Of a DNA stretch of 64,000 bases, positions 12,901 to 24,359 are shown one piece after another. The notes beneath the pieces were generated by a model. The model saw nothing but the letters and a program-made list of their open reading frames with translations. It made no database searches and had not been told where the DNA came from. A program made the position numbers and the translations under genes. Position 1 is the stretch's first letter. Every line of letters starts with the position of its first letter. Source of the DNA: Symsagittifera roscoffensis (lineage: Eukaryota > Xenacoelomorpha > Acoela > Convolutidae); contig NC_087062.1 in assembly GCF_963678635.1 (NCBI RefSeq), positions 7,492,193 through 7,556,192 on the forward strand, given 5' to 3'.

Positions 12901-12994
12901 TTCTCTAAATGGTAAAAATCATTCTAATCTATTCCTCAAATTTTCCGATACTTCTGTCGTGGATAGCTTTTTGTCGCATTTCAACTTAAAGTAG
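6975..12994 (+). CDS. Probable DH-PH domain protein (Rho-GEF-like), two exons
   Basis: Exon 1 is 6975-7149 and exon 2 is 11196-12994; together they encode about 657 residues. Exon 1 starts at the first ATG after a possible acceptor (GTCTCTAG, ending 6957) and ends at a GT donor in phase 1. Exon 2 begins after TTTGTTGCAG with two bases completing that codon, so the join is in frame (SISPT-G-QLFDSES). Residues ~1-310 are helical-looking and not assigned. Residues ~315-500 have the pattern of a Dbl-homology domain: VFGNCLDIIEVHENFLESL at the start, then FAYFLRKM, then YQNIARHIMSYANFF where Dbl proteins have their long conserved helix. Residues ~505-650 look like a PH domain (VLYFFSGLIEIAHKK, YHLHLGSVKYWKV). 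Dbl-family proteins load GTP on Rho GTPases at membranes. Similarity is distant, so substrate and subfamily are unknown, and catalysis is not assured. No AATAAA was seen soon after the stop. Confidence 0.6.
8240..8475 (+). repeat. tRNA-derived SINE-like repeat
   Basis: The module has a head resembling CAACCGGGTAC...TTTTTCCCGT, then a tRNA-like promoter: an A-box-like TGGCATAGAGGTAGCAC (8393-8409) and a B-box-like GGTTTGAATCC about 45 bases later. The same order of parts recurs near 9268-9480 and in every unit of the 15.5-22 kb array, which supports a dispersed SINE family rather than a tRNA gene. The acceptor-stem halves do not pair. Confidence 0.5.
9268..9485 (+). repeat. tRNA-derived SINE-like repeat
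   Basis: The same module order as at 8240: CCCTTGGGATAAGCAAGGG, TGCAATCAGGTG, a T-run with CTCGTAAACAAC, then CACATAGCCTGGATGTAATGAA (A-box-like) and GGGTTCGAATC (B-box-like). It aligns by eye with the unit of the tandem array, including the TTCATAATG-ATTCAA-TTTCTTA stretch upstream of the A box. It lies directly before the large inverted repeat. Confidence 0.5.
9495..10102. repeat. Large imperfect inverted repeat (~300-bp arms)
   Basis: The left arm begins GTCTGCCTTTCC at 9495 and the right arm ends GGAAAGGCAGAC at 10102. Matching blocks run inward: AACGAGGCA with TGCCTCGTT, CAACCAATGTAA with TTACATTGGTTG, ATTCGGTCTGATTTTTAAAA with TTTTAAAAATCTGGCCGAAT, and GGCAACTAAACCGACATAA with TTATGTCGGTTTAGTTGCC near the centre (~9790). 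The transcript would fold into a long hairpin. It could be a foldback element or a source of small RNA. It sits inside an intron. Confidence 0.75.
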
Positions 12995-13799
12995 TATTTT
13001 GGTTTTGTAAAATTGTTTATAAAGTAAAAATTAATTTGGTTTATTTATTAATAATACTAAAAATGCAACCCCAAATAGTGCAATTTAATTTAACTATTTT
13101 TGTTACCTTTTGTTTTATAAGAATATGATCAAAGGAACGAAGTTCTAATTATGGATCGAGGGTATGTCAAATTACTCAATTAATGAATATTTTAGTGTTA
13201 GCTTCAAAAATGTATTCAATTTGAATACTGGCAGTGAAAAAAGTTGAACGAAAAAAAAACAAACAAGTTAACGATGAACTCGTTAGCTTCAATACCATCT
13301 ACTTATTTTACACAAGCATTCAAACGAGCAGTAGCGTATTAAGGCGCAGGTTGGCCTTGCGCTTGGGTTTAAGAGAGCCGATTCTGTTAATCGCGAGTTG
13401 TTTTGTTTCAACCCAACTCGCATAAGTTAATGCTTAACAATTTGACTTTTTTTGCTGCATAGCATTTACATTGGCAGTTTTTTCGCATGTGATTTATACG
13501 TTTTCTTAGTGGCTTCTGTTCGAATAGAATAGTGTGTTATGGTGCAGTGCAGTTAAGATATTCGACTCTAAATCTGATTTCGGAGTTAGAATAACATAAA
13601 AGTAAAGGTTTTTATTTAGCAAATTTTATTTACTTAATGTTGTATTTCTCCCATTTTAAAGCTGCAGTTTGCCACATTTTCTAGTGTCATAGAACGTAGT
13701 GAAGACATTAATATCGGTCGTGATTACTAAGAGTCGATGAACGTAATACATGATATATGATTGTTTTTTTTTTTTTCGTTATGTATTTATCAGTAAAAG
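12995..13799. other. Intergenic; no feature recognised
   Basis: This is presumably the 3' UTR of the DH-PH gene followed by AT-rich DNA. A short stretch near 13400-13430 (CCAACTCGCATAAG) resembles part of the SINE-like family at 13800 and may be a fragment. Confidence 0.4.
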
Positions 13800-14362
13800 T
13801 CTTATTACACAAGCAAAGCTTGAGTGATATTACGAACTCACTTTTTTTCCAACCTAATTCGCAAATATTAGTGCTCTTTTTGAAAGTGCTCTTTTTGAAA
13901 GTGCTCTTTTATTGTAGTATATGCATAAGATCAATAACCAGAGATTAAGTACAGCAAATGCTTGGGATATTAACACACACTATTGTATTACAAATAGCAC
14001 TTTAGCTTCAAGGTGTTATGGTTCTGTAGCGTAGAGGTAGGGAAGGAGACCAGCAGCAAAATAATTCGAACCTCAGCAGGGTAGCATGTTTTTTATGAAC
14101 TTTTTCGTATACTAGCTAAAATGCGTGCGCTCAATAAATTGAGGCATGTTAGTTGGTAAATTTCTTTTTAAAATTGACTGGTACTGCTAATGCGTCATAA
14201 TTGGCTTGCGTCACTTAGCAATTCTGTAGACTCATAATTGGCGTGCGTCACTTAGAAAATTTTGTAGACTCGAAGTTTTACTACTTTCAGTTTTTCCCCA
14301 GTAGCGTTGTTGGTCATTTTTGAGCTTGTGTATGCGAAGTGCAGCTTCGCCTCTGTGTAAAA
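13800..14362 (+). repeat. SINE-like composite repeat (family with 37225 and 28550 copies)
   Basis: It aligns by eye over about 530 bases with 37225-37762. Shared parts in order are: AAGCTTG, CCAACCTAATTCGCAAATATT, GTGCTCTTTTTGAAA (three tandem copies here), CAAATAGCACTTTAGCTTCAAGG, a tRNA-like GTAGCGTAGAGGTAGGGAAG, TTCGAACC, AAAATGCGTGCGCT, two copies of GACTCATAATTGGCGTGCG-like sequence, and the terminal hairpin GCGAAGTGCAGCTTCGC (14334-14350). A- and B-box-like sequences suggest an RNA polymerase III-type origin. Confidence 0.65.
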
Positions 14363-15465
14363 TTTGTTCACGCTCAATTTCACTTTTTCGCGTTTTGACT
14401 TTCGATTTATTTTTAAGTTCAGTTCATGTCATTTGTTCGAAGGAAGGCAAACTCCACTATTGAACATCAAAAGTGTAAAGTCGTGAAAAACGTGAATGAC
14501 TTCTAATTTCGAAAAAGAAAACAGATGAATATGCGAAAAAAAAACAGATGCGAAATGAAAATTTTACTATTGAGCCAGTTTTCTCAAATTAGATAAGTTA
14601 ATCAAAAATTCTTCAATGATAAAAGAATCCGGAAATTTAAAGAATTTTAAGGTCATCTAATTTTTTCTTCGAAGTTTGAAAGTTTTTCAAATAGAGCCAG
14701 TATTTTTTTGTTTACCTGCGTTCATTGACTATATCAAGACAGCTCGAATTGTTTTGCTCTAAGGCAAATTACAGTCCATTCAAGAAAGAGGAATTGGCTC
14801 TTAAAAATGTGAATGACTTTAGGTTTGAAAGTGGATTTTCATTTTTAGATTTCTCTGCGAAATAAAGTTATCCTTTGAGGCTAGTTTTATCAAAAATATG
14901 TTGATCATAAAATGTTCTTGTTCTTCAGATAGCTTCAATGTGATAAGTTTCTTTTCGGCTTTCGAAATAAGTCAATTTGTTCTTCCTGTTTTGCTTTTTG
15001 GACACTTTTCCGACTGTCTGTTGGCTATGTTTGCTTGTGTTTGCGATTTTGATGTGCAGTTTCGCATCTGTAATTTAAAGTTAGTTTTACGTTTTTGGAA
15101 TTTTGTACTGGCTTCTTAATCTTTTCAGAACAAAATCTAATTTAGTTGTTAAAATCATCTCTGATAAAAATGAGAATTGTTCACACTTCGCAGTTGAAAC
15201 AAGGTTTTCGAAAAAAATTTTCCACGCAAAATCAGGTATCACAAACACGGATAGTAAGAGGTCCAGTGATATGCTTTTGTAGTCCTTTCAGTCGAATTGG
15301 CGTTGAAAGAAAATCTGAATATTTCAGCTTCTCAGAATTTAAGATTAAAATCGCATCATCAATGTGGCAATATTGGCAATTAAGTTTTTTCGTTTTGCTT
15401 TTAGAAGTAGCCAAAACTTCCTTTGCTACTTGCGGAGCAATAGGATACTTATGTTACTATTAATC
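14363..15465. other. Intergenic; degenerate repeats
   Basis: No gene is seen. A degenerate copy of the hairpin motif (TTTGCGATTTTGATGTGCAG) occurs near 15040. The stretch TTTCCACGCAAAATCAGGTA near 15219 also occurs near 50597, so the region contains old dispersed repeats. Confidence 0.4.
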
Positions 15466-15798
15466 AGTTTTATTTTCAGTATACTCTGATGATAGCGTAG
15501 TTCAGAATGTTTCAGCCTCATCAATTACTAGGCAAAATTCACACTAACATATGTTTACGAACGTATTTTTAAGTTTGAATGAACGTTGGAAAACACTTAA
15601 GTAGGTCGTGTTGATTTTTTTAATCGTTTTTTGGGAATTTTTTTTCGCGGTGAGCTTCTGTTTTTTTATTAGTTCGGTTTATTGATTTGCTGAAGTCAAG
15701 CTGTGCTCTCCAACTACGAAAATGAAAATTGCGTAAAAGTTTGTGAAATACCGCCATTTTCGAACTTTCGACTTTACTTTATAGGTTTTGCAGCGGAG

Positions 15799-15801
<3 letters not shown>

Positions 15802-15865
<64 letters not shown>
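15802..15865. repeat. (AT)n microsatellite in array unit 1
   Basis: An uninterrupted AT dinucleotide run of about 64 bases. The equivalent position in unit 4 has a run of about 42 bases, and the other units have only TTATATATCG. Confidence 0.97.
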
Positions 15866-15869
<4 letters not shown>

Positions 15870-18653
15870 CCAATTTTCAAAAATTTTGTTAGTTTTATTT
15901 CAAAAAAAGGGTTAATTACCCTTGCGGTAAGCTAAGGTTTTGCAACCAGGTACTTTTTTCCCGTAAACAACAGTCCACAGGACTCATCAGGACGTCATTT
16001 CTGTACGTCATCAGGATTAATCTCTACCTTATTTCATAATGTATTCAAATTTCTTAACGTTACCGGCCAACTTAGCCTGGAAGTTACGAACATGCTTGGG
16101 ACGCCAAAGGTCCTGGGTTGGAATCTTTCAAGATGATAGTATGTTTACCAATCGGGTTGTTGAAATGTCATTTTTTTGTTTTGGATTTTTTTTCACTTCT
16201 GATTTTCAAAAAAAAGGAGTACCATTGAAAGACCGCATACTGCTCTGGTGCATGCGTACTCCCATAGAGTCTTTTTTACTTGTAACCTATGTCTACAGCC
16301 TTCGAAAAGGTGTGGCTCAGTATTTGACCCATTTTTTTGATTTTTTTTTCGTTTTCTCGATAACTACCCCCTCTCAAAAATGAGTTTTGGTTTCAATGAA
16401 TTGAAGTTTTTTTGAAAACCTCCCCTGCATAAGTGGATACGACCAACTTTTTTGCGCATAAAGTTTTATTTTCAGTATACTCTGATGATAGCGTAGTTCA
16501 GAATGTTTCGGCCTCATCAATTACTAGGCAAAATTCACACTAACATATGTTTACGAACGTATTTTTAAGTTTGAATGAACGTTGGAAAACACTTAAGTAG
16601 GTCGTGTTGATTTTTTTAATCGTTTTTTGGGAATTTTTTTTTCGCGGTAAGCTTCTGTTTTTTTATTAGTTCGGTTTATTGATTTCCTGAAGTCAAGCTG
16701 TGCTCTCCAACTACGAAAATGAAAATTGCGTAAAAATTTGTGAAAGACCGCCATTTTCGAACTTTCTTAGATTTTGCAGCGGAGTAAAATTATATATCGA
16801 TCCAATTTTCTAAAATTTTGTTAGTTTTATTTCAAAAAAAGGGTTAATTACCCTTGCGGTAAGCTAAGGTTTTGCAACCGGGTACTTTTTTCCCGTAAAC
16901 AACAGTCCACAGGACTCATCAGGACGTCATTTCTGTACGTCATCAGGACTAATCTCTACCTTATTTCATAATGTATTCAAATTTCTTAACGTTACCGGCC
17001 AACTTAGCCTGGAGGTTACGAACATGCTTGGGACGCCAAAGGTCCTGGGTTGGAATCTTTCAAGATGATAGTATGTTTACCAATCGGGTTGTTGAAATGT
17101 CATTTTTTTGTTTTGGATTTTTTTTCACTTCTGATTTCAAAAAAAAAGGGTACCATTGAAAGACCGCATACTGCTCTGGTGCATGCGTACTCCCCTAGAG
17201 TCTTTTTTTACTTGTAACCTATGTCTACAGCCTTCGAAAAAGTGTGGCTGAGTATTTCACCCATATTTTTGATTTTTTTCGTTTTCTCGATAACTACCCC
17301 CTCTCAAAAATGAGTTTTGGTTTCAATGAATTGAAGTTTTTTTGAAAACCTCCCCTGCATAAGTGGATACGACCAACTTTTTTGCACATAAAGTTTTATT
17401 TTCAGTATACTCTGATGATAGCGTAGTTCAGAATGTTTCGGCCTCATCAATTACTAGGCAAAATTTACACTAACATATGTTTATGAACGTATTTTTAAGT
17501 TTGAATGAACGTTGGAAAACACTTAAGTAGGTCGTGTTGATTTTTTTAATCGTTTTTTGGGAATTTTTTTTTCGCGGTAAGCTTCTGTTTTTTTATTAGT
17601 TCGGTTTATTGATTTCCTGAAGTCAAGCTGTGCTCTCCAACTACGAAAATGAAAATTGCGTAAAAATTTGTGAAAGACCGCCATTTTCGAACTTTCTTAG
17701 ATTTTGCAGCGGAGTAAAATTATATATCGATCCAATTTTCTAAAATTTTGTTAGTTTTATTTCAAAAAAAGGGTTAATTACCCTTGCGGTAAGCTAAGGT
17801 TTTGCAACCGGGTACTTTTTTCCCGTAAACAACAGTCCACAGGACTCATCAGGACGTCATTTCTGTACGTCATCAGGACTAATCTCTACCTTATTTCATA
17901 ATGTATTCAAATTTCTTAACGTTACCGGCCAACTTAGCCTGGAGGTTACGAACATGCTTGGGACGCCAAAGGTCCTGGGTTGGAATCTTTCAAGATGATA
18001 GTATGTTTACCAATCGGGTTGTTGAAATGTCATTTTTTTGTTTTGGATTTTTTTTCACTTCTGATTTCAAAAAAAAGGGTACCATTGAAAGACCGCATAC
18101 TGCTCTGGTGCATGCGTACTCCCCTAGAGTCTTTTTTACTTGTAACCTATGTCTACAGCCTTCGAAAAAGTGTGGCTGAGTATTTCACCCATATTTTTGA
18201 TTTTTTTCGTTTTCTCGATAACTACCCCCTCTCAAAAATGAGTTTTGGTTTCAATGAATTGAAGTTTTTTTGAAAACCTCCCCTGCATAAGTGGATACGA
18301 CCAACTTTTTTGCACATAAAGTTTTATTTTCAGTATACTCTGATGATAGCGTAGTTCAGAATGTTTCGGCCTCATCAATTACTAGTCAAAATTCACACTA
18401 ACATATGTTTACGAACGTATTTTTAAGTTTGAATGAACGTTGGAAAACACTTAAGTAGGTCGTGTTGATTTTTTTAATCGTTTTTTGGGAATTTTTTTTC
18501 GCGGTGAGCTTCTGTTTTTTTATTAGTTCGGTTTATTGATTTGCTGAAGTCAAGCTGTGCTCTCCAACTACGAAAATGAAAATTGCGTAAAAGTTTGTGA
18601 AATACCGCCATTTTCGAACTTTCGACTTTACTTTATAGGTTTTGCAGCGGAGT

Positions 18654-18655
<2 letters not shown>

Positions 18656-18697
<42 letters not shown>
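18656..18697. repeat. (AT)n microsatellite in array unit 4
   Basis: An AT dinucleotide run of about 42 bases at the same position as the longer run in unit 1. It marks units 1 and 4 as one subtype. Confidence 0.97.
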
Positions 18698-18700
<3 letters not shown>

Positions 18701-21700
18701 CCAATTTTCAAAAATTTTGTTAGTTTTATTTCAAAAAAAGGGTTAATTACCCTTGCGGTAAGCTAAGGTTTTGCAACCAGGTACTTTTTTCCCGTAAACA
18801 ACAGTCCACAGGACTCATCAGGACGTCATTTCTGTACGTCATCAGGATTAATCTCTACCTTATTTCATAATGTATTCAAATTTCTTAACGTTACCGGCCA
18901 ACTTAGCCTGGAAGTTACGAACATGCTTGGGACGCCAAAGGTCCTGGGTTGAAATCTTTCAAGATGATAGTATGTTTACCAATCGGGTTGTTGAAATGTC
19001 ATTTTTTGTTTTGGATTTTTTTTTCACTTCTGATTTTCAAAAAAAAGGAGTACCATTGAAAGACCGCATACTGCTCTGGTGCATGCGTACTCCCATAGAG
19101 TCTTTTTTACTTGTAACCTATGTCTACAGCCTTCGAAAAGGTGTGGCTCAGTATTTGACCCATATTTTTGATTTTTTTTTCGTTTTCTCGATAACTACCC
19201 CCTCTCAAAAATGAGTTTTGGTTTCAATGAATTGAAGTTTTTTTGAAAACCTCCCCTGCATAAGTGGATACGACCAACTTTTTTGCGCATAAAGTTTTAT
19301 TTTCAGTATACTCTGATGATAGCGTAGTTCAGAATGTTTCGGCCTCATCAATTACTAGGCAAAATTCACACTAACATATGTTTACGAACGTATTTTTAAG
19401 TTTGAATGAACGTTGGAAAACACTTAAGTAGGTCGTGTTGATTTTTTTAATCGTTTTTTGGGAATTTTTTTTTCGCGGTAAGCTTCTGTTTTTTTATTAG
19501 TTCGGTTTATTGATTTCCTGAAGTCAAGCTGTGCTCTCCAACTACGAAAATGAAAATTGCGTAAAAATTTGTGAAAGACCGCCATTTTCGAACTTTCTTA
19601 GATTTTGCAGCGGAGTAAAATTATATATCGATCCAATTTTCTAAAATTTTGTTAGTTTTATTTCAAAAAAAGGGTTAATTACCCTTGCGGTAAGCTAAGG
19701 TTTTGCAACCGGGTACTTTTTTCCCGTAAACAACAGTCCACGGGACTCATCAGGACGTCATTTCTGTACGTCATCAGGACTAATCTCTACCTTATTTCAT
19801 AATGTATTCAAATTTCTTAACGTTACCGGCCAACTTAGCCTGGAGGTTACGAACATGCTTGGGACGCCAAAGGTCCTGGGTTGGAATCTTTCAAGATGAT
19901 AGTATGTTTACCAATCGGGTTGTTGAAATGTCATTTTTTTGTTTTGGATTTTTTTTCACTTCTGATTTCAAAAAAAAGGGTACCATTGAAAGACCGCATA
20001 CTGCTCTGGTGCATGCGTACTCCCATAGAGTCTTTTTTACTTGTAACCTATGTCTACAGCCTTCGAAAAGGTGTGGCTCAGTATTTGACCCATATTTTTA
20101 ATTTTTTTTTTCGTTTTCTCGATAACTACCCCCTCTCAAAAATGAGTTTTGGTTTCAATGAATTGAAGTTTTTTTGAAAACCTCCCCTGCATAAGTGGAT
20201 ACGACCAACTTTTTTGCGCATAAAGTTTTATTTTCAGTATACTCTGATGATAGCGTAGTTCAGAATGTTTCGGCCTCATCAATTACTAGGCAAAATTCAC
20301 ACTAACATATGTTTACGAACGTATTTTTAAGTTTGAATGAACGTTGGAAAACACTTAAGTAGGTCGTGTTGATTTTTTTAATCGTTTTTTGGGAATTTTT
20401 TTTTCGCGGTAAGCTTCTGTTTTTTTATTAGTTCGGTTTATTGATTTGCTGAAGTCAAGCTGTGCTCTCCAACTACGAAAATGAAAATTGCGTAAAAATT
20501 TGTGAAAGACCGCCATTTTCGAACTTTCTTAGATTTTGCAGCGGAGTAAAATTATATATCGATCCAATTTTCTAAAATTTTGTTAGTTTTATTTCAAAAA
20601 AAGGGTTAATTACCCTTGCGGTAAGCTAAGGTTTTGCAACCGGGTACTTTTTTCCCGTAAACAACAGTCCACAGGACTCATCAGGACGTCATTTCTGTAC
20701 GTCATCAGGACTAATCTCTACCTTATTTCATAATGTATTCAAATTTCTTAACGTTACCGGCCAACTTAGCCTGGAGGTTACGAACATGCTTGGGACGCCA
20801 AAGGTCCTGGGTTGGAATCTTTCAAGATGATAGTATGTTTACCAATCGGGTTGTTGAAATGTCATTTTTTTGTTTTGGATTTTTTTTCACTTCTGATTTT
20901 AAAAAAAAAGGGTACCATTGAAAGACCGCATACTGCTCTGGTGCATGCGTACTCCCCTAGAGTCTTTTTTACTTGTAACCTATGTCTACAGCCTTCGAAA
21001 AAGTGTGGCTGAGTATTTCACCCATATTTTTGATTTTTTTCGTTTTCTCGATAACTACCCCCTCTCAAAAATGAGTTTTGGTTTCAATGAATTGAAGTTT
21101 TTTTGAAAACCTCCCCTGCATAAGTGGATACGACCAACTTTTTTGCATATAAAGTTTTATTTTCAGTATACTCTGATGATAGCGTAGTTCAGAATGTTTC
21201 GGCCTCATCAATTACTAGGCAAAATTCACACTAACATATGTTTACGAACGTATTTTTAAGTTTGAATGAACGTTGGAAAACACTTAAGTAGGTCGTGTTG
21301 ATTTTTTTAATCGTTTTTTGGGAATTTTTTTTTCGCGGTAAGCTTCTGTTTTTTTATTAGTTCGGTTTATTGATTTGCTGAAGTCAAGCTGTGCTCTCCA
21401 ACTACGAAAATGAAAATTGCGTAAAAATTTGTGAAAGACCGCCATTTTCGAACTTTCTTAGATTTTGCAGCGGAGTAAAATTATATATCGATCCAATTTT
21501 CTAAAATTTTGTTAGTTTTATTTCAAAAAAAGGGTTAATTACCCTTGCGGTAAGCTAAGGTTTTGCAACCGGGTACTTTTTTCCCGTAAACAACAGTCCA
21601 CAGGACTCATCAGGACGTCATTTCTGTACGTCATCAGGACTAATCTCTACCTTATTTCATAATGTATTCAAATTTCTTAACGTTACCGGCCAACTTAGCC

Positions 21701-22089
21701 TGGAGGTTACGAACATGCTTGGGACGCCAAAGGTCCTGGGTTGGAATCTTTCAAGATGATAGTATGTTTACCAATCGGGTTGTTGAAATGTCATTTTTTT
21801 GTTTTGGATTTTTTTTCACTTCTGATTTCAAAAAAAGGGGTACCAATTAAAAGACCGCATACTGCTCTGGTGCATGCGTACTCCCCTAGAGTTTTTTTTT
21901 TACTTGTAACCTATGTCTACAGCCTTCGAAAAATAGTATGAGTATTTGACCCATATTTTTGATTTTTTTTTTTTCGTTCTCTCGATAACTACCCCCTCTC
22001 AAAATTGAGTTTTGGTTTCAATGAATTGAAGTTTTTTTGAAAACCTCCCCTGCATAAGTGGATACGACCAACTTTTTTGCACATAAAGT

Positions 22090-23929
22090 TATGGAAATCG
22101 GAATAGTCAAATTGTAGATTTTGACCGTTTTGTTAATCTTTTCGACTTTTCTCGAAAACTAACCTATCCAATCCAATTTTTTTGGTACAAGAAGATTACC
22201 TGTATTGGGAAGCTTCTCTGCATTAGTGGACACTAACAAAAAGTTCTTTTCAAGAAGTTATCGTCCTCTGAAAATTCAATTATTTGATTTTTTGACCGTT
22301 TTTTTATACTTCCCAGTTTTTTATGAAAAAAAAGTTATGGCCTTCAAACAAGTCAAAGCTTTGAATCTTTGACAGTTTTTGTAAACTGATTCACTTTACG
22401 CGAAAACTACCGGTCCCATTCTTAGGTTGTATTCAATCGAGAATACCGGCTTTGGAAATCTTCTCTGCTTAAGCGGCCATAATCTGCTGTTTGCAGAAAA
22501 ACCTTATGGATTTTGGAAAGTCTTTTGAACGCTTTTTTTAGAACTTTCGACCGTTTTCTGGAAACTTTTTGACTTTTCGTATAATTTACTCAATCAAATC
22601 TGAGATAAAAAAAATTCCATTGAAAAAACTGGTTGCGGTAATTGTTTCTGCAGAAGAGGCGATTTTTTAGTTCTTGTAAGAGAAATGTATCTCCTTGGGA
22701 AAATTGATTATCTCAAAATTTCTTACTATTTTCACTTATTTTAGTAGAGAAACAACTAAGCTTAATTTTTTTTTCAAAATCTAGTTTTTTTTTGATTTTT
22801 TATATGTTGGTGTTGCATTGCAAGTGGTGCAAAGCTCCGCTTCGCCTGTGTCGTAATTTATTTTTTAAATTTTTCAGTGCACCAAAGCCATATATATGTT
22901 TATTGAAAAGGGAAAGATGAAGTTTCATACAATTTTTTGCCAGTATTTTTTTGCGTTCATATCCACATTTCGAACTATCTGTTGGCTCTGCAGGTAGCAA
23001 GAGAGAATTGAAGTTGATCTTAGGTATTTTGCTTACAGTTGCATAAAATAGATTACAAGAAATAAGGTGTTAAGAAACAAAAATGCAGACAACAATATTG
23101 GTTTTTTGCAATCTTATAATGGAATCAAACTCACGATTGAAAGAGCTGTAACATTATCCACGTTGATTCAATGACACTTCTTGAGTGCCGTGATCAGACA
23201 AATAAATCTTGACGGAGGGATTCGGATCGGTATTAGCAGTATATGATGGTTTGTTTGGGATGTATTGAATATTCATATGGTTTGCAGAGCTTCATTTTCT
23301 ACGTTAATTTATGGACGCCAAACATTTTGTCATGAATCAAAAACTACGACTGATTTCATCACATATAGTTTTGCTGCTGATTGGCCTAATAAATCAATCA
23401 AAGCGGTTTTGAGATTCTTAAATAATCACACACTTCGAAAACTTGAAATTTTTTTATAAGGTAGGGCAGATGTCAACCCAATGCGCACTCTTTTTTGAAT
23501 TACATATCTCGATAGTATAAAATGGAGGGGTTCAATTACGGTAAACTAAATTGGTGCAAATCTGGCCTCCAAATATGACTGCTCAAGTACTTTTGATTTC
23601 CCAGATGGGTATTTTATTATTATTTTTGTTAAATAACTACTTCAAAAAAGTAAATAAACTTGAAATTCTCAACCCCATATTGTGGCGCTGTCATGGTGCT
23701 CCTAGGGGTTGACAATTTTGCTTCTTTTCTCCAATTGAACTTCTGTCTTAGTTTTTCGAAAACAAGAGAAGTTTTTGCAATAGAAATTTGATTGATGTTA
23801 GAACTTTTTTAAAATTATGAACAAGGTTGTTGTATGCTGTTGGCCTTTTTAGGGATCTATTTTTGAGTTTAAAATTCACATATATAATGACATTCAGAAG
23901 TTTTGGAGATATGACCATAGGCAAATTGG
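22090..23929. other. Intergenic; no gene recognised
   Basis: T-rich sequence with loosely repeated phrases of the type GACCGTTTT...CGAAAACTA spaced every 150-250 bases, which suggests old tandem or dispersed repeats. A copy of the GCAAAG-CTTCGC hairpin motif lies at 22820-22853. No coding exon is supported. Confidence 0.45.
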
Positions 23930-24260
23930 ACAAGTTTTAGAAGAAAAATGACAAAAAAAATCACAAAATGGCGCTAAAAACTCCACCAACTAACTTGACT
24001 CGAGTAAAACAGTATTCACGGCTTAAATCGAGCATAAATAAGCTATTGTAAGCCTGCTCGCTCGCTTTATTCGCTCGACTTTACGCTACAGTTCGAAAAT
24101 GTCAAGCCTGTTTTTCTCAATACTGGGTTAACTTTTCGAAAATTTCGAACTCGACCCATTCCGATGATTGTTTGTGGTACCTTTTGTGGTAAAAAGTGGA
24201 AAAAACCAAAACACACCGAATAAAAAGTCATCCCCATTTTCAATGGTTGGAACAATTATC
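23930..24260 (+). mobile_element. Fragment of MITE-like family M1
   Basis: It shares blocks in the same order with the element inside B4GALT7: AAAATGGCGCTAAAAACTCC, ACTCGAGTAAAA, TAAGCCTG-TCGCT-TTCGCTCG, CAATACTGGG, CCGATGATT-TTGTGGTACC and CCCCATTTTCAATGG. The terminal inverted repeats seen in the B4GALT7 copy are not recognisable here. Confidence 0.6.
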
Positions 24261-24359
24261 GATAAAACTCGATTTAAGATTTTAAATTATCAATTGTTTC
24301 AAGGCAAAAAACTTAATATATTTTGGATCAATGCCTTTAAGCTTTGTGCGGGTAATTAG

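Larger units (their letters stand above)
15466..22089 (+). repeat. Seven-copy ~0.93-kb tandem array with a three-unit higher-order period
   Basis: Units start at about 15466, 16462, 17392, 18320, 19293, 20224 and 21153, with lengths of 996, 930, 928, 973, 931, 929 and 937. Units 1 and 4 share diagnostic features: an (AT)n run, GAAATACCGCC, AAGTTACG and GGAGTACC. Units 2, 3, 5, 6 and 7 share another set: GAAAGACCGCC, AGGTTACG and GGGTACC. Equivalent sites three units apart lie 2831-2832 bases apart. Unit 5 has unit-1-like sequence at its 3' end (CCCATAGAG, GGCTCAGTATTTGAC), as expected from unequal exchange or conversion. Each unit contains a SINE-like head (CCCTTGCGGTAAG; A-box-like TTAGCCTGGAAGTTACGAAC; B-box-like GGGTTGGAATC). 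The repeated short ORF beginning MYSNFLTLPANLAW lies in that SINE-like part and is not called as a gene. Confidence 0.95.

Noticed and set aside
16039-21941. Repeated ORF of 62-114 codons beginning MYSNFLTLPANLAW in each array unit
   Set aside because: It lies in the SINE-like promoter segment, similar DNA at 9375-9430 breaks the frame, and its length varies with homopolymer indels. Conservation is explained by tandem duplication.
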